64,000 bases of DNA from Corinectria fuckeliana (GCA_019137255.1 WPDH01000184.1:383-64382), one strand, 5' to 3'. Shown: positions 11,314 to 23,267, counted from the first letter of the stretch. The notes: generated by a model not told the origin, from the sequence alone. Numbers and translations are program-made.

Positions 11314-12431
11314 ATGTCCCTCTTCCCGCCCGTGGACGCCGCCGTCCTGCAGAACAACCCGGACTTTGCAAACCTCTACAGCAAACTCACCCATGTCGTC
11401 CTCAACCCCGACGGCTCGACCAAGGAGAACCCCGCCACCAAGGAGCGGGCTGCGGTTCGCGACGTGGGTTGACGGCCACCAATACAAACGTTACGAGATG
11501 GCGACTGATCGATTGGTCTTAGGAACTCAACCGTCGCCGCGTAGCAGCCGCTAAGGACCACCTCCTCACCCGCGCCATCGTCTCGGCCACTCCCGCGGAC
11601 CCGGCCTCGGCGTCGAGGACGTCCCGCCTACGCCCGCAACACCAACAATCATCATCACAGGCGCCTCCGCCCCAACAACAATCGAGCCTCCCCGAGCCCC
11701 TCGTCGACCTCCTCGTCCTCCTCCCACCTCTCCTCGACCCGGACTCCCCACCGCTGCCGCAAGACTCCCTCGAGCTTCTCTTCGCCCACCCGCCGCTGTC
11801 CGACATTGAAACCCTCTTGCCCGCCCTGGCGCCTCTCCTCGCCAGTACCCTGCGCTCGTCCGCCCTCAGCCTCGCCCGCATCGCCCACCCCTCCACAAAC
11901 CCGTCGTACCTCCATCGCCACATCACCGGTCTCCCACAGACCCTATCCACGCTCCAAGATGACCTCGCCGCCGCCCAGTCCACCCTGGCCGCCGACCGTC
12001 TCCGCAGCCTCACCGCTCTGACCACTCTCCTGCACGCCTCCACACAGGCGCTGGCCCACCTTGTCCGCGCTTTGGAAGCCAAGCACGGTGTCGTGGCCCG
12101 CAGCCTCGAGCTCCGCGCCGCGGAGGTCAGCCTGCAGGCCCAGCGCCATGATGCTGATGCTGCCCTGGCCGCGGCTGCTGTCCGCCGCGACGTTTATACC
12201 CCGGAGGCTATGGCCGCACTTAAGAACTACGCCGCACACCTCCGGGACGCGAGGATTCGTGCTGAGGAGCGCATTCGTGGGCTCAAGGCCGAGTTGGGAG
12301 AGTACGGCGTCGGGGTCGACGGCGGCGAGGGCAAGCAGAAGATGATGAAGGAGATGTCTCGCGTGTATCGCGACATGGGTCGGCAGATAGACGATGTCAG
12401 AGGCGATCTAGAGCGGCTGCACCAGAGCTAG
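11314..12431 (+). CDS. conserved coiled-coil protein of unknown function
   Basis: Two exons, 11314-11463 and 11523-12431, joined by a 59-nt phase-0 intron, give 352 residues. The N-terminus (MSLFPPVDAAVLQNNPDF) looks conserved. A Pro/Gln-rich linker follows at about 75-105. From about residue 170 to the end the protein is rich in Ala, Leu and Arg with long predicted helices and coiled coil, ending in a charged helix around RVYRDMGRQIDDVRGDLERL. There is no signal peptide or membrane segment. I do not recognise the family. The shape would fit a cytoskeletal or mitotic complex subunit (for example an augmin-like one), but nothing in the sequence proves that. Splice sites are consistent and the frame is open throughout, so the gene itself is well supported. 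Confidence 0.75.
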
Positions 12432-12788
12432 TGGCAGCCACAAAGGAAGTTGATGGTGGATTTACTATATACGTGATACGATGAAGTATGGTGGGCATGT
12501 GACGGGCTTCCCATGCTTTTTTCTCAGCGAAGGTGTTTTACCTACGACTTAAACCCGAGTACTCGTACATTTTTGGCTTTTTGTCTCCATCTGTTCTTCT
12601 GGCTCAAGAATTTCTTTCCGACCTAGACTTGAGACTTGAGACTTTGGGGGTATTTACAGTTCATCCCGGACCGGCCCTCCCGGTTCATTAGATTCCTGCG
12701 CACTATCCTGGGAAAGCACCAAAAAAGACATCATCCGACCTACCCGGACCACCCTCACCCCCGTGCGCTCACCAATCTACGACACCGC
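12432..12788. other. intergenic between convergent 3' ends
   Basis: This is the 3' flank of two converging genes. Nothing coding was seen. Confidence 0.5.
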
Positions 12789-14486
12789 TTAACCCCGGAT
12801 GGCGTAGATAGCCTCGGCCAGGCGGCCAACGTTGTCAGAAGTGATACCGGCAACGGAGATACGGCCGTCCTTGGTGGCGTAGACGGAGAACTCCGTGGCA
12901 AGGCGGTCCATCTCCTCGGGGGTCAGGCCGGTGTAGGCGAACATGCCAATCTGGCTGGTGATGTGGGACCAGTCCTGCTTGGAGCCGAGCTTCTCGAGGT
13001 TGTCTTTAAGGAGGGCGCGCATGGTGATGATGCGGTCGGCCATCTCCTTTACCTCACCGAGCCACTGCTTGTACAGGGTGGGGTTGTTGAGGATTTCGGA
13101 GGCGATGCGGGCACCGTGAATGGGGGGGTTGGAGTACAGAGGGCGGATGATAATCTTGAGCTGAGAGTCGACGCGCTTCTTCTCGGCGGCATCGGCGCAG
13201 ACGAAGGAGAAGGCACCGATACGCTCGCCGTAGAGACCCTAGGAATTGAGTTAGCATTTGACGCACACATCGCTCAAAACTACACATGCGACTCACCATG
13301 TTCTTGGCGAAAGACTGGCAGAGGGCAATGTTGTGGCCCTCCTTGACGAAGTGGCGGACGGCAAAGGCATCCTTGTCGGTGTCACCGCTGGCGAAACCCT
13401 GGTAAGCCATATCGAAGAAGGAAAAGTGACCCTTCTCCTTGACGACATCGGAGATCTGCTTCCACTGCTCGGGGGTAGGGTCAACGCCGGTAGGGTTGTG
13501 GGCACAGGCGTGCCAAAGGAAGACGCTGCCGTTGGGGGCAGCCTTGACGTCGCGGATGAGGCCCTCGAAGTCGAGGCCAATGGTCTTCTTGTCGTAGTAG
13601 CTGTACTGCTCGACCTCGAGGCCGGCATGGCTGAAGACAGCCTTGTGGTTGGCCCATGAGGGGGAAGGGATGTAGATCTTCTTCTCGCCGGGGTAGAACT
13701 TGGCGAGGAAGGCAGCGCCGATGCGGAGGGCGCCGGTGCCGGAGATGGTCTGGGTAATCGCGATGCGGTCGAGAGCGGGGCTGTCGGCGCCGTAGGCAAG
13801 CTTGGCGGCGGCGGGAGCGAACTCGGGGACACCGGTGATGCCGGCGTACTCCTTGTTCAGCTTGCTGTCGACGACCGTCTTCTCGGCCTCGCGGACGGAG
13901 GGGAGGACGTAGGGCTTGCCAGTATCGTCCCGGTAGGCACCAACACCTGTGGGTCGCCGAGTCAGATCATGAGTGGAGCCAAGGGAGTTCAGATTGACTC
14001 ATGTCACGATGTTGATGAACGGGCAACTGAGGAGAGCAAAGGAAGGGGTTAGCATACCCAGGTTGATCTTCTTGTCGAACTTGTCGGCCTTGAAGGCTTC
14101 GGTGATACCTGGAGACGGGCATTAGTATCAATGGCTGACGAAATGCGATGTTTTGTATCCCCTCCACCCTTTGAATCGGGGGAACGGAGTGACGGGGGAG
14201 AACCCCAGGTAGCATAAGACGTACCAAGGATGGCCTGAAGTTGAAAAAAAAACAGGGCCAATTGATCAGCAAGGAAGCTCGAGGGAAGCTCGAGGACAAG
14301 CAAGCGGACTTACATCCTGCGAGAGGTTAGTACTGGACGAGGGACTAGGGGATCAATTGGCACGGGGAAGCTTCATACAGGAGGGCCCTGGGCAACGTTA
14401 GCCCAAGTGGAAGCAGCGCGTATGACGCTGAACTGGGCGGGGCGGAAGGCAGCCTTGCGGCTGGCGACTCGGAGAGTAGACAGCAT
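12789..14486 (-). CDS. aat: aspartate aminotransferase, mitochondrial
   Basis: This PLP enzyme interconverts aspartate and 2-oxoglutarate with oxaloacetate and glutamate, serving the malate-aspartate shuttle. Six exons, in coding order: 14379-14486, 14314-14316, 14225-14234, 14058-14108, 13297-13946 and 12789-13238, together 423 residues. Exon 2 is only GAT, encoding the Asp of the conserved GPPDAILG; exon 3 is 10 nt. Every intron has GT..AG ends, and intron 1 has a TACTAAC branch site. Residues 1-25 form a mitochondrial presequence. The PLP lysine is Lys272 in SFAKNMGLYGERIG, and the family motif NPTGVDPT is present. The frame is unbroken only when both tiny exons are included in this order, although skipping the 3-nt exon would also keep frame. 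Intronless reading of 14225-14378 hits stops. Confidence 0.95.
14314..14316 (-). other. 3-nt microexon (GAT, Asp) of aspartate aminotransferase
   Basis: On the minus strand the order is TACTAAC branch site, CTCTCGCAG acceptor, GAT, then a GTAAGT donor. Introns on either side are 62 nt (14317-14378) and 79 nt (14235-14313), both phase 0. Without these three bases the protein would lack an Asp that the family conserves just before AILG. Confidence 0.85.
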
Positions 14487-16386
14487 TGTGAGGGAAGAGG
14501 GAAGAGGGGAGAGGGATGTGGTGATGGGGGTGAGAAGAATGAGGGAGAAGGAGAAGAGAGGAAAAGGAAGAGAAGAACGGAGGATGAAGAAGAAGAAGAA
14601 GGAAGGAAGGCAGGAGGAGGAGGAGGTGGTGGTGGTGGGGGAAAGGTGAGGGCTATGAGGCGATGCGATGCGCGGAGGTGAGCAAGCAAGTGCGGTGCAT
14701 GTGGTGCCTGCTTGTGGTCGCTGTGGTCACTGCCATTTCAGACATCTGGGCGATCGGAGCTGCACGGAAACCAGGGCAGGAAACTACGACTAATCAGAAG
14801 GCGTTATGTGGGTCGAGGCCCTTGAAAAGGGAACCCCCGCTTGCCCACCCCAGTTGTCCAGCGGAACGCCCACCCAAACGACTCACACTGCACTCTAGAG
14901 GTACATAGTAATGTCGATAGAGCCAGCAAATATCAGATAGGAAAAGAGCGCGAGTTGGGTAGGGAAAGACGCGAGGGTGTGAGGCGATTACCGCTCGACG
15001 GAGTAACTAACGTGCCCTCAATTCTTCTAAGGAGACGGACAACGACAACGAACGACAAGAACTCGACAACGGCCGAAGGGGGATTTCAGTGGGGCTACCC
15101 CGGACATCGGCGCAGGTCGCTGCGCCCAAAAAAAAAAAAAACCACACACAAAAACCTGAGACAGAAAAGTTTCATGAGAATGTTAGTTCTAACCGCTGCG
15201 CCTGTGCGTCCTGAGGCAGGCAGACTGCTGAGTGGCGCGCCTGAGGCGGCCGGCTGGCCGAATATCATCCACCTTGAAGCTTCCTTTTGTCCACCGCATT
15301 CACAATGCGCTGACTTCTACCCTGGGATTGGGATTCACACTCATATCTAGTCCGAACAGTCGGTCAATCAATCAAGCCGTACGCTATTCTCCGGATAGGC
15401 GGCATACTCCGATTCCGTAGTCCGTTCTTTGCAATAGTACCGGTAACTATTAGGGTTTGGTTTCATGGCTCCGTCTCCGTCGAAACAAGATCATCGCGAA
15501 ATGTCCGCCCGGACCAGGGAAGTTGGGGAAGCACGCACGAGCCTATTAGTTACCTCATACTCTCTTCACTTCATACGCTTCGCTTCACTTTGTTTCCCTC
15601 CCACTTTCACTCTCACTCCCGCTTCCGCTTCCACCGGAGACAGCAAAGGCGCCTCATCCTTCACCTCACAACGAGATTCCGATTCCGCTAATATTTCCTG
15701 CTTTTACTCTCAATTAACGCCTCTCGCTTTTCCTACTCCGCCTACCGCCCTCCGGTCTGCTCCGGAAAGCGCCGGCCTCAGCTCCCGCTCCTCCGCTTCT
15801 CCAGCCCAAGACTGTAGCCTCCTAAAGCCACCATCTGATTCTCACACCAATCCTTATTAGCGCCCTCCTTCTTGCATCAGTGCATCAACTTGGCCCCCGT
15901 CTCAGCTTCTTCGCCTCTGGTACTCCTCAAGTCCGGACTCCACCTCGTCGTGTCCGCTGCATTCGTTGCTGCCGGTCCCGTCCCTTTGCCCTGACCGGGC
16001 CGGTCCAGTGGAACGGAACCAGTGGTGCAAGGCTTCAGACGCCTCGTAGCGCCCAATGCCAAGCCAGCGCCTCGACGTAAAGGGTAACACACACGATGCA
16101 GCGTGCACATAACATTGAGCGGCAATGTGCAGTATATTTCTTTCATCATCATCATCATATTCAATTAAGCTACCCTCCATCACAGTAGATGTAGCGTGTA
16201 GCGTTGTTACATGGGATGCGTCTGAGCACTCCCGAATTCTATTCCCGATCAAGATCCGAGATATCGCCATGATGCAGCCTCGAGATCTTTAGTCCATCCC
16301 ATCCATCATCTCGCACCCATCAATTAAACGCCTGCGCTGGTGCCTTGCTCCATTCCTCGCGATTCCTAGTTTCATTCGTTCAGTAT
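14487..16386. other. intergenic, aminotransferase promoter side
   Basis: No gene is supported. Purine-rich low-complexity DNA (AGGAAGAGG-type) runs from 14500 to 14640 and a poly-A run lies near 15129-15141. The rest holds pyrimidine-rich stretches (15540-15850) and only short frames without family features. Confidence 0.5.
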
Positions 16387-18379
16387 TTACGCCTTCTCCA
16401 GTATTGTGACGCCAACCTTCTCATAATCGTTCATGACCCTCTCCTCGACCGACTCGTGGAAGACATTCACTTCTGTCTCGGAAAACTTCCTGGCGCTAAT
16501 CTTCTTCTCAAACAGCACGTCGAGCTCGGCGAATGTTCGACCGTTAGGCTCAGGAAGTCGGAAGTAAGTGTACACAATGCAGCAGAAGGCCATACCACCC
16601 TAAATTGATACTCAGCACTCGGATTCTCATTCTTACCGACGAAAATAGTCGACGATTGATTTTGGGAGAAATACTTACCCAAAAAAACCCAGTGAAGTTG
16701 CTCCAGTTCCATGCCGTCGGGTTGAGCATGTACGGGGTAAGGACGCCGTTGACGATGCCCACAATGTTGTAAAGGTTACGGCCCAGAACAACAGTCTTGA
16801 TCTGCAGGCGACGAGACGACATCTCACCGACAAGCGAATAGGCCACAGTACCGACAGTCAGCTGGTAGACGAGGGCCCATCCGATCATGATGCTGCCAGT
16901 GGCGAGCGCAGCCTGCTGCCGGTGGGAGTCGGGCACGAGGCCGAGGAAGCCCAGGATGAAGAGCATGGTGCAGAGACCGCACAATCCGTACAGATACAGA
17001 GTGCGTCGGCCCAGGCCCATAGTCATCAAACCCCAGGCACCAAAGACGCCAACCATGTTGATGGCGTACTGGCCGAGAGCGAAAGCATACGACTTGTCCT
17101 CGGAAAGTCCGGCTTGCTTGAGGAAGTAGGTGGAGTAGTTGGAGAAGGAATTGCCGCTGAGGTTCTGAATAGCCCAGACCATGCACACAATCTCAGTGCG
17201 GCGGCGATCGACTCCCTTGAAGCAATCCCAGTACGAGGCACCGGCAGTAATCTTCTCTTCGAGGGCGGTAGTATGAACCATCATGGCAACGGTCTCGTCG
17301 GCGTCGAAGTCGGTTTCACGGTCGAGGCTGGTCAGGCGAACCAGGGATTTCTTTGCCTCCTCCAGGCGGCCCTTGCGCACCAACCACCAGGGAGACTCGG
17401 GAGCAAAGTAGATGCCAATGGCGAGAGGAACTGGCCAGATCCACTGGAGGGCATAGGGAATTCGGTAGGCCCACTCATCCTCACGGTCCAGCATGGCGTA
17501 GATGATTCCGATACCAATCTCCTGGCCGACACCCCAGCAGAAGTTGACGTATGTGGTGAGATAACCACGGAGAGCGACGGGGCAGACCTCTGAGGCGTAG
17601 GTAATGGTGATTGTCTGGAAGATGCCCCAGGGAATACCGCATAGAATTTCAGCGACGAGCAGGGTCTGGACATTCTGAGCAGTGAAGAAGATGGTGATGC
17701 AGCCAGTCAACCAGACGAGGCAGCCGATAACAGTATAGCGATAGCCGAAGCGCTCAGAAACCCAGCCGTTGATGAAGAGGCCAATGATGGAACCGCAGTT
17801 GGCACCCTGTTGGAGGTGAGATTAGCATGGGTGTGTTGTGGAGGGACTTCTAGACTATGTGATATTCATGACAAGCAGGATTCTTCAACTTACATTACTC
17901 AGACCGGCCTGCCAGGGAGCAGGAATCTCGTAGGTGCCCTCGGGGGTGAGCTCGCCATATTTCCTGTTGAATTGGGGAAAAGCATCTGTTTATCGGGTGT
18001 TAGTAACGGGCGCAGTGGAGACGATGCAATGTAGATGCGGATGCGGATGCAGGTGTAGATTCAGATGTAGATATAGATGTAGATGCAGATGTAGATGCAA
18101 CGTACAGAAGTTGTTGACCAAGCTGACGTCGAATCCCTCCATGACAATGCAAGTGGAGATGAGGACGCTCCAGGCAATGGCCTTGGGGTATAACCTGATG
18201 CCCTGCATGAGGGTCATGTTGTGCTCCTTTTCGGCGGCGGCGCGGGCATGCTCGATGATGGTGGCGTGGGTCTTGCTAGGATCTGAGCCATTGTAGACGA
18301 CGTTGGAGGTGTCAACGGTGTGGAGGCCATCGGAGGTCGCAGCGGCAACGGCGGCCGGTGAGACCTTGTCGTCGGCCAT
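16387..18379 (-). CDS. MFS sugar transporter, alpha-glucoside/maltose permease type
   Basis: A proton-coupled sugar importer of the plasma membrane. Four exons: 18106-18379, 17894-17985, 16679-17806 and 16387-16599, giving 568 residues. The cytosolic N-terminus is followed by twelve hydrophobic segments. Sugar-porter signatures include the block around RFGYRYT, the PESPWWLVRKGRLEEA motif after TM6, LGRRTLYLYG, and the C-terminal PEPNGRTFAELDVLFE. Within the superfamily the sequence looks closest to fungal maltose/alpha-glucoside permeases (GIFQTITITYASEVCPVALR). Substrate cannot be fixed from sequence. Intron 1 (17986-18105) carries a GATGTA/GATGCA hexamer array. No alpha-glucosidase gene is next to it in this window. 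Confidence 0.92.
18012..18100. repeat. hexamer array inside transporter intron 1
   Basis: Repeats of the form GATGTA, GATGCA, GATGCG and GATATA follow one another on the plus strand. They fill much of the 120-nt first intron of the sugar transporter, so repeat-number changes would alter intron length but not the protein. Confidence 0.8.
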
Positions 18380-21185
18380 GATTGAGGTCTTTGGGAGGGA
18401 GACTGAGTGAGAATGGAATTGAGATTAGGGATGATGAAGAATGGAGAATTGTGACTCGGGCTTGTTGTGGGGTTTTCTCGGTTTAATGTCCCCACTCAAG
18501 ACGGACGTTACGGCAGAGCCGAACCGCGATATTAAGCGTGTACTAATTACTTAAAGCACACCCAGAAGATGAGTGGGAAAGCAGCAGCAGAATTCCAGAC
18601 TGCAGATAATGAGACGATATTGTGAGGGGGAGAGAGAAGATGAGTGAGGGGTTGGGATGAGGATCCGGGGGAGGGACGCTTTATAGATGACCCCAACTTC
18701 GGCAACTAACTTGCCTGTTGGGTCGAGCCGACAAGGCGGGTAGATGGGATGGAAGGTGGGGGGGGGGAGGAGAAAGACGGAGAGCCAAGGAAGAGGGAAG
18801 GGGAGAGGGAGAAGCATGGGATAGCGTGCTTCGTACTATGTATGTAGGTAGTTAGATTGTTAGATTGTTAGATAGTTAGCACGGACAACGCGCGGGGATG
18901 AGCCGTGCGCGGGCTAAAGAGACAGTGAACTAGTGTTCATCTAGAGATGACCACGAGACGAGGTTAGTTATGGGAAAACTGGGAAGGTATCTAATCCATG
19001 CCCAGGGTCTAGACTAAGCCGTAGTGCCTGTCTTCTCTGCTCAGTGCTAACCCTAGTTTGGGCCGAGGCCGATATGGATTGGATCCTCAACCGTCAACGG
19101 GCTGGGAAGAAAACGGTTGATGGGTCGGGGAAAAGCAAGATTGAATAATTGACTGGTGGTATGGGGATAGCATGGGCGAAGGATTCCTGATAGGCGACGG
19201 ATGATTGGATGGGTTGGCATGTGGTTCATGACTCTCCCCGTGCTTCTCGGAAACTCTTGGCACTCCTTTGGGGGAAACGACCTGGCCGAGGATGGAATGC
19301 CTCTGGCCGAGCTATGATCCATGTGGGGAAATCGCGCACTAACAGTCGATGGGATGCATCCAGAGTGGAGAAGAATCTAGGAAGCCGACATTGTCAAATT
19401 GTGAGAGAAAGGGAACTCACACCCTCTCATACACTGGAACACCAAGGAAAAGAGCCGAGATGGGAATGAGATCAATCACAGCCACTACCATCTAGCTACC
19501 TGTTAGTATGTACCTTGCATTTCATATACCGTTATTTACGCCCTTCCCATGATATTGAGGGCGACGTTTGACGCAGGACTCCCCCTACCTACCCATCCGC
19601 CTTCCCTTCCCCTCTCTCCCAGCCAACATGTGAAGGGGAAAAAGTTTGGAGATTTGAGTTTGAAGTGGGCCAACCCTTAAGCTTCTTAGGTTGAGGCTCT
19701 GCCGCTACTCGATGAGCCAAAAGAAACGTGGAAAATCCGCTGTTTTGTGGCTTGAGGGGGGGACGCCACCCGGCCAGAACCCGAGACACTGGTTTCCAAG
19801 GGCGCTACAATGGGGTCCTTGGGAAGGCCAAACATCTAAAACTGTGGAATAGCTGATAGATAATATCCTAGGTCTGATCGGATCGGCATATCCTGTCGTC
19901 ATCATTATGCAACTCTAATTCTCCAGTTGACAAACCCCAGAAGCTTTGATGGTAAGAATACGAAGTATTCGTACACACACGCAATGACATGTTTTCTGGG
20001 ACCAACACAGTCTGGGTCTCCCCTGTCTTCATCAGTCAGCCCTCACCCTTCATTACTGTGTACGCATCCCAGACCAGGGACATCGGAAGTTTTCCGACCT
20101 GAAAACCCCCCTTACATTGTTTCTATCCTTTTTGACATCCTGCTCACCAAACTAGCAAAATGGCTAGTCTCGTTCGGTTTCGGGTTCTCCTACCCCCGGA
20201 CTGCTCGCCGAAATCTAAAACACTGGGCTAGCCGGAGCCAGCTAGGTAGCCAAGTGTTATCAAGTTAGACCAAAAATGCTCCCCACGCTTCCAGGGCTTC
20301 GAGACCAGGGAAGCCAGCCAACCATGGCACTTCTCCGCGCGGGACACTCCGTAAAAATGAGAAATAAATTCACAAACACACGAAAATGGTCTGGGGGAAA
20401 CAAGGGGGGGGGAGGGGGTGAGGAAAAAAGGCGGAGGAGGAGAAGGGGGAGGCTTCGAGGTGGAGTTGGAAATGGGGATGTACTGCAGTAGGTAATTATT
20501 GTCTACCTAGGTTGATTGGCAAGGTGGAGAGATGGGAAGGGTAACTTAGAACTGAGCAACTCATTTACCCCAGTATGTAAGCGCAGTTAGCATCACCATT
20601 CACCATTTCACCAACGTGCCAAGGATCGTCATGTTTAAGCACTTGTCCCAAACCACCGGCAGCCCTCCCTCTCATGCCAGGGTCTCTGTTCACCCGTTGT
20701 TTGAGGCCATATTTAATGAGGACAGCCTTGGCATCCGCTTTGGCGTGGCCGTCAGCTGATTTGACACTACACTTTGACTACACCACGGCTTTCTCCCCGG
20801 ACCTGAAGCACTCCTCCTTCGCTGAGACATGGACCAGAACCCCTCCCCCGCCTTGATCCCTGTTCCAGCTTCGATTTCCTTTCTTTTTTGATGACATCTC
20901 TTACCTCGTTGGTCTTGTTTCCTAGGTAAACACGTGGGCCAAGCAATAGTACACTGGGGCTTCTCGGGATGCATCGGACGAATGGGTGTAAGAGCTTTGG
21001 TGTTCGTCTCCTGAGGATTGCAATGCCTGCAAGATCCATGAAAGGTATTTCCTTGCCCCTTCGGTTGTGATATGTACTATCTACCTTGTGTATACACAGG
21101 TAACAGGGTACGTATCAGATATCGGCACGTCTGGATCTGGGAGATAATAATAGTACACAAGATCACTCTTTAACAACCCCAGACG
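18380..21185. other. intergenic, sugar transporter promoter side
   Basis: No gene is supported over 2.8 kb. There are short conflicting frames, a G-run near 18758-18768, a purine-rich tract near 20400-20455, and a small palindromic AATACGAAGTATT at 19958-19970. Most of it is likely the upstream region of the transporter and the 3' flank of the DNAJC28-domain gene. Confidence 0.5.
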
Positions 21186-22862
21186 TCACCCCTTCTTCCA
21201 CACATCTCTCCACCACTCCTTCAGACCATACGCCTTCTCCTCGCCCTCCACGTGAACCCGAACACTCTTCCCCCCCGAAAGATGCTCCAACATCCCGCCT
21301 CCAACTTTCCCCCCATCCCCCCGCAGCCCTCCGCTCCGCACCGTGCCCCTTAGCGCCCGCACCTGGATCTCCCTTGCCACCTCGGGCGCCACGTCCGCGA
21401 AGCACGCCCGCAGCTCCCTCTCCAGCGTGTAGTACCCCTTCTTGGCCAGGTCCGGCGCCATCAGGTTGTAGCTCCTAGTCAGTCGGTTGAGCTCCTCGAC
21501 CGCCAGCGACAGGTACGACTTTTCCGTCTGCTCCCACGCGGCGTCACGGAAAGGCGGTGGGAGACGTTCCAAGCCTATTTCTATCCCGGGGCGTGGTGTC
21601 GGTGTCGGTGTCGGTGAGGGCGTTGGCGTTGGCGTTGGCGTTGGCGTTGTCGATGCCTCCATTGACGCCTGGGCCTCGCCCCCGCTCGTAGCTGACTTGC
21701 TCTTGTTGGAGTCGAGTTCCCCCGTCGTGTCGGACACCAAGGGTGTCGTTCCCGTCGTCGTCTTCTCCTCGCCCCGTACCCGCACCCGCGCCTTTGGGTT
21801 GTGCACCCCCTCGGCCGCCGCATATGCCTCCGCCCTGCGCATCTGCTCCTCCAACGAGCCCCCCTTCGACGCAATCATCCTCGCCGCGTGCCTCTTCCAG
21901 TCGTTGCGTAGCCTCGCCCGGAAGATCCTCACAGCCTTGACCACCTCCTGCTGCTTCTCGATCCATGGCGGCACCAGGTCCTGTCGCTGGATCATCTTGT
22001 TCATGATGTACTCGGTCGTGTCGACGAAGGGGTTGTTCGCGCGCGTATCCCGCTCCACCCCGGTGCCGCGCGGGATGTTCCTGAACTGGCCTCGGGCGAT
22101 GGCGTCCTCGATGCGCTCGTTGGCCAGGCCCGCGAGCCCGCTCAGCGTGTTGGGTATGGCCCGCGATCCGGGCTCGAACCGCTCCCTGAGCTCTCGCCGG
22201 TACGCCTCCCGCTCTGCCTCACTTAGTCCATTTTTGCTCTTCATATCCATGCCCGTGTACATCCACGCCCTATCCTTGGCCGTGGCCACCTTCTCTCCAG
22301 ATGTTTTTTTAGGGCCCCGTCTTAGCCGCAGGTCCACAGGCGGTGTCTGGAACTTGCCTCGCTGCCCTGGGCCCAACGGCTTCTTTGCATCATCCAACAT
22401 CCGTAGAACTCCATCTGCCATGGACTCCTGGCCTGTCCATGGCTGCGCCGTTGCCGTATGTCGTGTGCCCTCCCCAGCAGCTGCTGGCATGTCCTCCTGC
22501 GAGAAAGCCCCGGGGTACTGCGTGCGAAGATTGGCGTCCGCGATTTTGTTGAGCAGTTTCTCTTTCAGCTCTTCTGAAAAACCCGCGTCCTCGATAGCGC
22601 GCCGCCCAGCTTTTCCGCCGGTGAAGAGAACCTCCTCCGTAGCTTCCTCTAAACGACGTGCCAGTGGCCCAGGCTGCTTCACGGGCACAGAGTCATGATC
22701 TTTTGAAGCCGTCTCATCTCCCGTTTTGATTCTGCTTTGAGACTCGTCTGTCTGCGAGGGCTGTGACGAGTAGTGCTTGGCAACTAGGAGCGCTCTAGCC
22801 TGGCGAGTCGCTTGCAGACAGCGCCGGCATCCAAGCGACGTCCGAATCAGAGGTAGCGCCAT
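21186..22862 (-). CDS. DNAJC28-like (DUF1992) mitochondrial protein
   Basis: One exon encodes 558 residues. The basic N-terminus (MALPLIRTSLGCRRC...) looks like a mitochondrial presequence. The DUF1992/DNAJC28 conserved domain lies at about residues 230-330, recognised by LANERIEDAIARGQFRNIPRG and NPFVDTTEYIMNKMIQRQDL followed by PPWIEKQQE. As in other fungal members there is no J domain. A Thr-Pro repeat of about 20 residues near position 410-430 links this to a second helical region (LSLAVEELNRLTRSYNLMAP). The biochemical role of the domain is not established. The start ATG at 22862 is the first in frame. Confidence 0.88.
   Translation of the reverse strand: MALPLIRTSLGCRRCLQATRQARALLVAKHYSSQPSQTDESQSRIKTGDETASKDHDSVPVKQPGPLARRLEEATEEVLFTGGKAGRRAIEDAGFSEELKEKLLNKIADANLRTQYPGAFSQEDMPAAAGEGTRHTATAQPWTGQESMADGVLRMLDDAKKPLGPGQRGKFQTPPVDLRLRRGPKKTSGEKVATAKDRAWMYTGMDMKSKNGLSEAEREAYRRELRERFEPGSRAIPNTLSGLAGLANERIEDAIARGQFRNIPRGTGVERDTRANNPFVDTTEYIMNKMIQRQDLVPPWIEKQQEVVKAVRIFRARLRNDWKRHAARMIASKGGSLEEQMRRAEAYAAAEGVHNPKARVRVRGEEKTTTGTTPLVSDTTGELDSNKSKSATSGGEAQASMEASTTPTPTPTPTPSPTPTPTPRPGIEIGLERLPPPFRDAAWEQTEKSYLSLAVEELNRLTRSYNLMAPDLAKKGYYTLERELRACFADVAPEVAREIQVRALRGTVRSGGLRGDGGKVGGGMLEHLSGGKSVRVHVEGEEKAYGLKEWWRDVWKKG
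21594..21650. repeat. hexamer repeat encoding a Thr-Pro tract
   Basis: GGTGTC and GGCGTT units on the plus strand encode alternating Thr and Pro on the minus strand, interrupted by a Ser. The tract lies between two folded regions of the DNAJC28-like protein and probably varies in length between strains. Confidence 0.8.
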
Positions 22863-23267
22863 GATTCACGCGTAGGTTGCGACTTCATGTACAAAGGGTG
22901 TACAAAGGGGAGGCATCAAAGCCCGAAAAGGGAGGTCGGACTCGATGAGCGAGATACGGAGTTTAGATGCTGGTGGCGATTGACGGATTAATGTCGAGGG
23001 TTGCTTGGCTGAGTCAGCCATTTAAGGCCAGCCAGTCAAAGCCATCTCGATCTCAACTTTGACGAGGGCCTTGAAACAAAAGCTTCTCGGACTTATTGAC
23101 TGAATCCTCGATTCTAGGTAGTTGGCCATGTGTATGTTTGAGAACGACTATATCTGCTCACGCTAGACGAAACCCCTATGCTGCCAAGACAGAAACCTCA
23201 ATTTGCAACCACAAGTCCCAAAATTTGATAAGCATTCTAAGTCACCCTCTTGATGCCTCCCTTTACC
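22863..23267. other. intergenic, promoter of DNAJC28-like gene
   Basis: This 405-bp stretch separates two minus-strand genes. It holds the 5' flank of the DNAJC28-like gene and the 3' flank of the arylsulfotransferase gene. No coding sequence was seen. Confidence 0.5.

Noticed and set aside
10883..11371. Upstream extension of the bL28m frame
   Set aside because: The reading runs into the divergent promoter and past the start of the neighbouring gene; the presequence starts at 10882.
15465..15860. 131-codon plus frame between aminotransferase and sugar transporter
   Set aside because: It is Ser/Pro low complexity in a pyrimidine-rich tract and has no domain.
21487..22698. 403-codon plus frame opposite the DNAJC28-like gene
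   Set aside because: It is antisense to a conserved domain and has no family features of its own.
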